From contig JBBQHX010000047.1 in assembly GCA_038324385.1 (NCBI GenBank), positions 1 through 18,153 of the forward strand: a stretch of DNA of 18,153 nucleotides, in the 5' to 3' direction. Both the position numbers and the translations under genes were made by a program. Position 1 is the stretch's first letter; the number at the start of each line of letters is the position of its first letter. Under the pieces are notes generated by a model. That model worked only from the letters and a program-made list of their open reading frames with translations, was not told the origin of the DNA and did no database searches. The stretch is from JBBQHX01 sp038324385. GTDB taxonomy: Bacteria; Gemmatimonadota; Gemmatimonadetes; Gemmatimonadales; Gemmatimonadaceae. Positions 12,932 to 18,153 of the stretch are shown piece after piece.

Positions 12932-15337
12932 CTAGCGGGCCCCCGCCGCGGGCCGCTCGACGAGATGCCGGTCGAACAGCTCGAGAATGCGCCGGTATTC
13001 GTCGGTCCACGATGACGGACGCACGAACGCATGGTCCTCGACGGGATACAGGGCCATCTCCCAGTCGGTCTTGCCGAGCTCGATCAGCCGCTGCGACAGC
13101 CTGACGACGTCCTGGAAGTGGACGTTGACGTCGACCATGCCGTGGGCGATCAGGAGCGGATCCTCGAGTCCTTCGGCGAAGTAGATCGGCGACGAGCGGC
13201 GGTAGGCGAGCGTGTCAGCATCGGGGAAGTTGAGGATGCGTCCCGTATAGCCGTGGTTGTAGTGTGCCCAGTCGGTCACCGAGCGGAGCGCGGCGCCGGC
13301 GCCGAAGTGTTCGGGGGCGTTGAACAGCGCCATCAACGTGATGAAACCGCCGTACGAACCGCCGTAGATCCCGATCCGTTCGGGATCGATGCCGTGCGCC
13401 TCCTGCAGATACTTCGACCCGTCGACATGGTCGGCGAGATCGCGGCCGCCCATGTGGCGGTAGATCGCCGTGCGCCAGTCACGCCCGTAGCCGGCCGATG
13501 CGCGATAGTCGATGTCGAGCACGACGTAGCCGCGTGAGGCGAGCAGGTGGTTGAACATGTACTCGCGGGCGTAGCTCGACCAGTAGTTGTGGACGTTGTG
13601 CAGGTAACCCGCGCCGTGCACGAAGATCACCGCCGCGCCGTTGGGCTCCACGCCGAAGTCCGACGGACGGTAGATACGCGCCGGTACGCCGACGCCGTCG
13701 CTCGCCGGGATCTCGACGATCTCGGGGGCAATCCACGGATACGACAGCCAATCGGCGGTGGGCGAGTTGGTCAGTTGCGCCATCTCGCCGCCCGCCCGCG
13801 CCGGCATCACGAACAGTTCGGGCGGTCGGTTCGCGTACGAGTAGACCGACGCCGCAAGGCGGCCGTTCGGCGCGAGCGCGACGTCGTGCCCGCCCTCGCG
13901 CGTCGTGAGGCGCGTACGCGTGCCGCCCCCGACGGGCATCCGGTAGAAGTGCCGCTCGTACGGCGAGACCTCGCTCGTGTGCAGCAGGAACTCGCGGCCG
14001 TCCGGGCTCAGCTCGGCCGACAGCACCTCCCAGTCGCCGCTGGTCAGCGCGCGGCGATCACCCCCGCCCGCGGCGACGGAGTACAGATGCGCGTAGCCGC
14101 TCGCCTCCGACACGAACCAGGCGCGGCTCCCGTCAGGCGTCCATCCCATGCAGGTGAAGCAGGGGCCGGCGACCCACGCCGTGTCGATGAGGGTGTCGAG
14201 CGTCCGTACCACGCCACGCGTATCGACGGCGTGGAGGTAGCGTGTCTTGAAGTCGGGCGTCACGGCGAACACGAGCGCGGCGTCGCCGCGCGGGCTCCAC
14301 CCGCCCAGTGCGATCGTCGACGCCGCACGGGTCGTGTCGTTCGGCAGCACGGCCAGCCACGATACCTCGCCGCTCGGCAGGCGCATGATCCCCGCCCGGC
14401 CGCTCGACTGCGCGTCGCCGACCTTGGTGCGCATCTGCCGACCCTCGGTATAGCCGCTCTCGGTGACGAACTCCGGGATGAGCGAGACCTCGGTGTCGCG
14501 CGCCGCTGACGACGTGAGAAAGATCAGCGCGTCTCCGCCAGGGCTCACATCCACCTGTGTCAGCCGCTCGCCCGTTCGCAGGTAGAGGGGACGGATGCGC
14601 GTCGAATCGCGCTGGAGTCGTTCGGCACGCTGCACCGAGTCGCGGCCGGCGGCGTCGCGGATGACGTCGAACAGCTCGCGCTGCTGGCGCCGGAGTGCCT
14701 CACGCTGCGGCGTCCCCGCGGCGGGACCGCGTGGCTCCGTGCCCGTGCGTACATCCGTGAGCTGGCGGATGAAGCCGGTGGCGAGGTCGAGCTGGAAGGC
14801 GTTGTCCCCGCGGATGTAGAACACCGTGCGGCCATCGCCGGAGAACGAGGGACTGCGCTCGGTCTCCGTGGTTTGCGTCAGCCGGCGGGCCGCCGTCGCG
14901 CCCGCTGGCACGATCCACAGATCGCCCTGGAACTCCACCACGCGCTGGCGTCCATCGCGCGAGGTGCGGCCGCTGGCGAGCAGTGGGCCGACCGAGTCCA
15001 TGTGCGCGCCCGTCACCAGCTCCGGTCGCGCGCCCGCTACCGGACGGACGCGATACGGCTTCGGGCTCTCGCGCCAGTCAGTGCCGGGCGGAAGCCAGTT
15101 GAAGTAGAGCCAGGCCGCGTCGGGGGTCCAGCGAACGTTCTGCGGCTCGCGCCCATACACCTCCGGGCCCTGCATCATGTTCGCGATCGTCAGCTCGAAC
15201 GCGCTGGCGGCACGGCGTGCGGGCGAGGCGGCAGCGTCGGCCGTGGCGGCCGTGGCGGCCGACGGCTGCGCGGTCATCGGGCTGGCAATGACCAGCCCCG
15301 CCAGCAGGCCGGCGGAGCGGAGCAGGGTACGCGGCAT
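12932..15337 (-). CDS. Exported S9 prolyl-oligopeptidase family peptidase, DPP-IV-like
   Basis: This 801-residue protein has a signal peptide (MPRTLLRSAGLLAGLVIASP, cleavage near TAQ). Residues about 45-530 form a beta-propeller with repeated strand motifs such as SPSFSGDGRTVFYIRGDN, SAELSPDGREFLLHTSE and DVALAPNGRLAASVYS. The C-terminal alpha/beta-hydrolase domain holds the catalytic triad: Ser661 in GGSYGGF, Asp736 in GMVDVNVHF and His769 in EDHAFVR. The Ser-Asp and Asp-His spacings of 75 and 33 match dipeptidyl peptidase IV-like enzymes, which release dipeptides from peptide N-termini, often after proline. It should act in the periplasm or outside the cell. The ATG at 15337 is preferred because it starts the signal peptide; the longer frame adds 43 unrelated residues. 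A weak promoter lies upstream. Confidence 0.93.
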   Translation of the reverse strand: MPRTLLRSAGLLAGLVIASPMTAQPSAATAATADAAASPARRAASAFELTIANMMQGPEVYGREPQNVRWTPDAAWLYFNWLPPGTDWRESPKPYRVRPVAGARPELVTGAHMDSVGPLLASGRTSRDGRQRVVEFQGDLWIVPAGATAARRLTQTTETERSPSFSGDGRTVFYIRGDNAFQLDLATGFIRQLTDVRTGTEPRGPAAGTPQREALRRQQRELFDVIRDAAGRDSVQRAERLQRDSTRIRPLYLRTGERLTQVDVSPGGDALIFLTSSAARDTEVSLIPEFVTESGYTEGRQMRTKVGDAQSSGRAGIMRLPSGEVSWLAVLPNDTTRAASTIALGGWSPRGDAALVFAVTPDFKTRYLHAVDTRGVVRTLDTLIDTAWVAGPCFTCMGWTPDGSRAWFVSEASGYAHLYSVAAGGGDRRALTSGDWEVLSAELSPDGREFLLHTSEVSPYERHFYRMPVGGGTRTRLTTREGGHDVALAPNGRLAASVYSYANRPPELFVMPARAGGEMAQLTNSPTADWLSYPWIAPEIVEIPASDGVGVPARIYRPSDFGVEPNGAAVIFVHGAGYLHNVHNYWSSYAREYMFNHLLASRGYVVLDIDYRASAGYGRDWRTAIYRHMGGRDLADHVDGSKYLQEAHGIDPERIGIYGGSYGGFITLMALFNAPEHFGAGAALRSVTDWAHYNHGYTGRILNFPDADTLAYRRSSPIYFAEGLEDPLLIAHGMVDVNVHFQDVVRLSQRLIELGKTDWEMALYPVEDHAFVRPSSWTDEYRRILELFDRHLVERPAAGAR

Positions 15338-15373
15338 CTGGATTGGGTCGGGGGGGAGGGAAGCGACCCGGTT

Positions 15374-15403
15374 ACGATAGGCCGCGCCGCATGGCGGCGG
15401 CAA
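15374..15403 (-). promoter_or_regulatory. Possible promoter of the S9 peptidase gene
   Basis: On the minus strand TTGCCG (15403-15398) and TATCGT (15379-15374) are 18 bases apart, which would give a leader of about 30 bases before the ATG at 15337. The match is modest. Confidence 0.3.
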
Positions 15404-15515
15404 CCCCGCCGCCCGGGCGGTGACTCCGTCGCGAGCGGTGCACGAGTCGGCCCCACCCTTGCACACCAGCGATAGATCGAGCTCGTGTGACGTCCATCAT
15501 CAACCACCGCCCGGG

Positions 15516-16370
15516 ATGATCAGCGCGTTCGGGTCGTCGGCGCCGGCTCGTGAACCGCATGCGCACTCTTTCCTCAGCGGCCTCGCCCGGGCGCTTGGCG
15601 GCGCGGTGATTTTCGCGCTGCCGATGCTGATGACGATGGAGATGTGGGAGCTCGGCGCGATGATGCCGCGCCATCGGATCGCCATCCTGCTGCTGGCCGG
15701 CATCCCGTTGCTCGTCGGCCTCTCCCGCATTTCCGGTTTCGAGGCGACGACCGAGCTGATTGAAGACGTGGTCGACGCGTTCGTGGCCTACGCGGTCGGC
15801 TTCGTCGGCTCGGCCGTCGTGCTCGCGCTGTTCGGCGAGCTCAACACCCGCCAGTCGCTCGATGCCGCGGTCGGGTCGGTGGCCCTGCAGGCCGTGCCGG
15901 CGAGTATCGGGGCGCTCCTCGCCCAGAGCCAGTTCGGGCAGGGGCGGGATGATGACGCCGAGCGCGAGCGCCGGAAGAGCAGCTTCTGGGGCGAGCTCTT
16001 TCTGATGGCCGTCGGATCGCTCTTTCTCGCCTTCAACCTCGCTCCCACCGACGAGATGGTGCAACTCGGCTATCGGATGGGCGGGGGCGCGATCGTCGCC
16101 CTGGCCCTCCTCTCCCTGGCGGCCATGCACGGTTTCGTCTACGCGGTGGACTTCCGCGGCCAGGAGCAGCGCGCCGAAGGTGCCACGCAGCTGAGCGCCT
16201 TCTTCCGCCTCACGGTGACCGGCTACGCGATCGCGCTCCTGATCTCGGCCTACGTACTCTGGACCTTCGGCCGGTTCGACGACACCGCGCTCCTGCCGAA
16301 CGTGATGGCCACCGTGGTCGTGGGCTTTCCGGCCGCCATCGGGGCGGCCGCCGCGCGGCTGATCCTGTGA
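15516..16370 (+). CDS. Multi-spanning membrane protein, TIGR02587-like
   Basis: This 284-residue protein has seven or eight predicted membrane helices, among them LGGAVIFALPMLMTMEMWEL, RIAILLLAGIPLLVGLSR, AFVAYAVGFVGSAVVLALFG, LFLMAVGSLFLAFNLAP, AIVALALLSLAAMHGFVYAV and FRLTVTGYAIALLISAYVLW. ISGFEATTELIEDVVDAFVAYA in the second loop and the strict coupling to a small single-span partner downstream recall the TIGR02587/TIGR02588 family pair, which is described as a two-gene unit of unknown function. That identification is from memory of the families, not from a search. The ATG at 15516 is chosen because the upstream frame is polar and His/Ser/Pro-rich. The stop overlaps the next gene by four bases (GTGA). 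Confidence 0.78.
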   Translation: MISAFGSSAPAREPHAHSFLSGLARALGGAVIFALPMLMTMEMWELGAMMPRHRIAILLLAGIPLLVGLSRISGFEATTELIEDVVDAFVAYAVGFVGSAVVLALFGELNTRQSLDAAVGSVALQAVPASIGALLAQSQFGQGRDDDAERERRKSSFWGELFLMAVGSLFLAFNLAPTDEMVQLGYRMGGGAIVALALLSLAAMHGFVYAVDFRGQEQRAEGATQLSAFFRLTVTGYAIALLISAYVLWTFGRFDDTALLPNVMATVVVGFPAAIGAAAARLIL

Positions 16371-16798
16371 GCGCGCACGAGGCTGAAGCGCGGGGCGATC
16401 CCGGCCGCGCCTCGCATGGACGCGCCGACATCCCGCCCGCCGAATGGGCGGTGGCAGGGCTGGGCGCGATTCTGGTGATGGCGACGATCGCGATGCTGAT
16501 CTTCGGATCGACGCAGATGACGAGCGGGGTACCGCAGTTGCGGGTACGCGTCGATTCAGTCGTGGACGCGGGTGGCGGCGCGTGGGTGGCGCGGTTCACG
16601 GCACTGAACCGGGGGAACAGCACCGCGGCCGACGTCGTGCTGGAGGCCGTTGTCGGCGAGGGTCCTGGTCGTCAGGCGAGCACGGTGACGATCGACTATC
16701 TGCCGCCGCGCTCTGAGCGGACGGGGGGCTTTCTCTTCTCCCGCGATCCGGGCCTCGGCCCGATCGAGGCCCGGGCCGTGGGATATCGCGATCCATGA
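16367..16798 (+). CDS. Small single-span membrane protein, TIGR02588-like
   Basis: This 143-residue protein has a polar N-terminus (1-24), one membrane helix (WAVAGLGAILVMATIAMLIFG, about 27-47), and an extracytoplasmic beta-rich domain. That domain includes QLRVRVDSVVDAGGGAWVAR, the NRGNSTAADVVLEAVV motif and a DYLPPRSERTGGFLFSRDP tail. The RGNSTAADV and PPRSxxxGGFxF elements are what is expected for the partner of the TIGR02587 membrane protein. The GTG start at 16367 overlaps the previous stop and the gene's own stop overlaps the next ATG, so the three genes form a coupled transcript. The function is unknown; the fold resembles an Ig-like domain that could bind a ligand or support the membrane partner. 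Confidence 0.78.
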   Translation: MSAHEAEARGDPGRASHGRADIPPAEWAVAGLGAILVMATIAMLIFGSTQMTSGVPQLRVRVDSVVDAGGGAWVARFTALNRGNSTAADVVLEAVVGEGPGRQASTVTIDYLPPRSERTGGFLFSRDPGLGPIEARAVGYRDP

Positions 16799-17541
16799 CG
16801 AGCGCGGCCACGCCGTCGGGGTCGGTGCCGAACGCTCCGGGGGTCGTTAGCTTCCGCCCCGTGACCACGCCCCCTCCCGCCACCGGCCGACGATTCGCCG
16901 CGCTTGCCGCATGCGGCGGGCTGCTGCTCACCGTCCTGGCCTGCGGCCCGCGACCCACCGTGGCCGCGGCGGCGCCGATGGCCAGTGCGGCCGCGGCGCT
17001 CTCGTCGCTCCGCAACCTGCCGGTGCTCGTGATGCCGGTGCAGCGCGCCGGCACCGACCCTGCGCTCGGATGGGCCTCGGCGCCCGGCGAGGCCGAGCTG
17101 CGGCGTCAGGCTGACAGCCTGTTCGCCGGCGTGCTTGGCGCGCGTGGGCTGGCCTCGCGGTGGACCTTCGGCGACGCCGTTCGTCGTCTCGCCCGCCGCA
17201 ACCCGACCTACGTCACCGACCCCGACCGGCTCGGTGTCGGTGGACTCGAACTGAGCGCGGTCGGCAGTCGCGTCGCTGAGCCGCTGGCGTCCGAACTGCG
17301 CAGCCTGGTCGCCCTCACCGAGGCCCGGCACGTGCTCCTTCCGCTGTCCGTGCACTTCGCGCCGATCGCGGGCGCGCCCGCGGGTACGGGCCATGCCGTG
17401 GTACAGCTCGCCCTCGTCGATGCGAGGGCGTCGCAACTGCTCTGGCTCGGCCCCGTGTCGGGTGATCCCTTCGACAGCGCCTCGTCCGCTGCGCTCACCA
17501 GTGTCGCGGAATATCTCGCCGACCTGATCCTCGCTCGTTGA
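16795..17541 (+). CDS. Hypothetical lipoprotein
   Basis: This 248-residue protein has a lipobox LTVLAC with the lipidated cysteine at residue 50, preceded by GRRFAALAACGGLL. A GTG at 16861 would give a more normal 27-residue signal, so the ATG at 16795 (ATGA overlap with the previous gene) may be too early. The mature part starts Ala/Ser-rich, then alternates strands and helices: LPVLVMPVQRAG, ADSLFAGVLGARGLASRWTFGD, LTEARHVLLPLSVHF and HAVVQLALVDARASQLLWLGPV. The pattern of a predicted strand, a DSLF helix, and a final 'VDARASQLLW' strand resembles the envelope nucleotide-binding-like fold of LpoB/CsgG-type lipoproteins, but this is only a structural guess. It may work with the two membrane proteins encoded before it. 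The icd gene begins 14 bases after its stop. Confidence 0.7.
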   Translation: MTSAATPSGSVPNAPGVVSFRPVTTPPPATGRRFAALAACGGLLLTVLACGPRPTVAAAAPMASAAAALSSLRNLPVLVMPVQRAGTDPALGWASAPGEAELRRQADSLFAGVLGARGLASRWTFGDAVRRLARRNPTYVTDPDRLGVGGLELSAVGSRVAEPLASELRSLVALTEARHVLLPLSVHFAPIAGAPAGTGHAVVQLALVDARASQLLWLGPVSGDPFDSASSAALTSVAEYLADLILAR

Positions 17542-17555
17542 GCACGCCGCCATCC

Positions 17556-18153
17556 ATGTCCATACCCGTCACGCTGATCCCCGGCGATGGCATCGGTCCG
17601 AACATCGCCGACGCCACCGTTCGCATCCTCGAAGCCGCCGGCGCCGAGTTCACCTGGGACCGCCAGCTCGCCGGCGCGGCCGCCGTGGCGCGCTACGACG
17701 ATCCCATGCCTGACGCGACGCTCGACTCGATCAAGCGGACGCGCCTCGCCCTCAAGGGCCCGCTGGAAACGCCCGTGGGTGGCGGCTACCGGTCAGTGAA
17801 CGTCGCCCTGCGCAAGACGTTCGATCTCTACGCCAATGTGCGACCGGCGAAGGACATCGTGCCCGGCGGCCGATACGACGACATCGATCTCGTCCTGATT
17901 CGCGAGAACACCGAGGGGCTGTACTCGGGGATCGAGCACTACATCAAGATCGGCGACGACCCAAAGGCGGCGGCTGAGTCGATCGCGCTGGTGACGCGGA
18001 CCGGGTCGGAGCGGGTGATCCGCTATGCGTTCGAGTACGCCAAGCGGCATGGACGGAAGAAGATCACGCTCGTGCACAAGGCGAACATCCTCAAGTATAC
18101 CTCGGGCCTCGTTCTCGAGGTCGGACGCGAGATCGCCAAGGAGTACGCGACCT
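17556..18153 (+). CDS. icd: Isocitrate dehydrogenase, NAD-type (N-terminal 199 residues, cut by window edge)
   Basis: The frame opens MSIPVTLIPGDGIGPNIADA, the beta-decarboxylating dehydrogenase fold signature, and stays open to the right edge. Isocitrate-specific features are LKGPLETPVGGGYRSVNVALR, where Ser-x-Asn and two Arg residues bind substrate, the ANVRPAKDI segment, and the ENTEGLYSGIEH loop; HKANILKYTSG holds the catalytic lysine. The RSVNVALRK form argues against isopropylmalate dehydrogenase. It resembles the NAD-dependent mitochondrial-type enzymes, but cofactor residues lie beyond the edge, so NAD use is inferred. The enzyme converts isocitrate to 2-oxoglutarate in the TCA cycle. 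The start follows a lipoprotein gene by 14 bases and has no strong ribosome binding site. Confidence 0.9.
   Translation, partial: MSIPVTLIPGDGIGPNIADATVRILEAAGAEFTWDRQLAGAAAVARYDDPMPDATLDSIKRTRLALKGPLETPVGGGYRSVNVALRKTFDLYANVRPAKDIVPGGRYDDIDLVLIRENTEGLYSGIEHYIKIGDDPKAAAESIALVTRTGSERVIRYAFEYAKRHGRKKITLVHKANILKYTSGLVLEVGREIAKEYAT

Noticed and set aside
11592..12935. Plus-strand open frame of 447 residues spanning M20 and hemJ
   Set aside because: It is antisense to the M20 gene and then out of frame with hemJ. Both real genes have complete active-site or family motifs.
15236..15263. Inverted repeat GTCGGCC/GGCCGAC with 9-bp direct repeats
   Set aside because: It lies within the Ala/Thr-rich stretch just after the S9 signal peptide and is explained by repetitive Ala codons.

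Overview
The window is high-GC DNA that is most consistent with a Gemmatimonadota-type Gram-negative bacterium. This assignment is an inference from gene content: a BTAD/SARP-type regulator, exported M1 and S9 peptidases, an AtpZ-AtpI-AtpB-AtpE-AtpF-AtpH block, and intergenic heptad repeats. No rRNA or other marker gene is present to prove it. No tRNA, CRISPR array, transposase or phage gene is visible.

Layout. (1) 1-2318, minus strand: a small secreted BsuPI-domain protein, a MoxR-type AAA+ ATPase, and the N-terminal part of a BTAD/SARP-like regulator that runs off the left edge. The moxR-regulator gap holds short tandem repeats, a canonical G-quadruplex motif and an 11-bp-phased direct repeat beside a possible promoter. 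(2) 2319-2555: a divergent promoter region. (3) 2556-5971, plus strand: atpZ-atpI-atpB-atpE-atpF-atpH, which encodes the membrane sector, assembly factors and delta stalk of the F-type ATP synthase. The first gene appears to be read from a nearly leaderless mRNA. The c-subunit gene atpE is set apart by a heptanucleotide repeat, two hairpins upstream and a perfect 14-bp hairpin downstream. The F1 genes for alpha, gamma, beta and epsilon do not follow. (4) 6215-9325: a large exported M1 zinc peptidase whose C-terminal 400 or so residues look like an outer-membrane beta-barrel of the Omp85/BamA kind. (5) 9516-10867: a mannose-6-phosphate-isomerase-type cupin and a sugar nucleotidyltransferase, acting in nucleotide-sugar synthesis. 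(6) 10934-12139, minus strand: an M20 metallohydrolase. (7) 12304-12879: HemJ, a haem-pathway protoporphyrinogen oxidase. (8) 12932-15337, minus strand: an exported DPP-IV-like S9 peptidase. (9) 15516-18153, plus strand: a tight cluster of a multi-spanning membrane protein and its small partner (the TIGR02587/TIGR02588 pair), an unknown lipoprotein, and the start of an NAD-type isocitrate dehydrogenase gene that runs off the right edge.

The strongest candidate for something not well described is the M1 peptidase-barrel fusion, which would be a self-anchoring or self-exporting surface aminopeptidase. Next are the TIGR02587/88-lipoprotein-icd cluster and the RNA architecture around atpE. Most of the rest is core metabolism and housekeeping.
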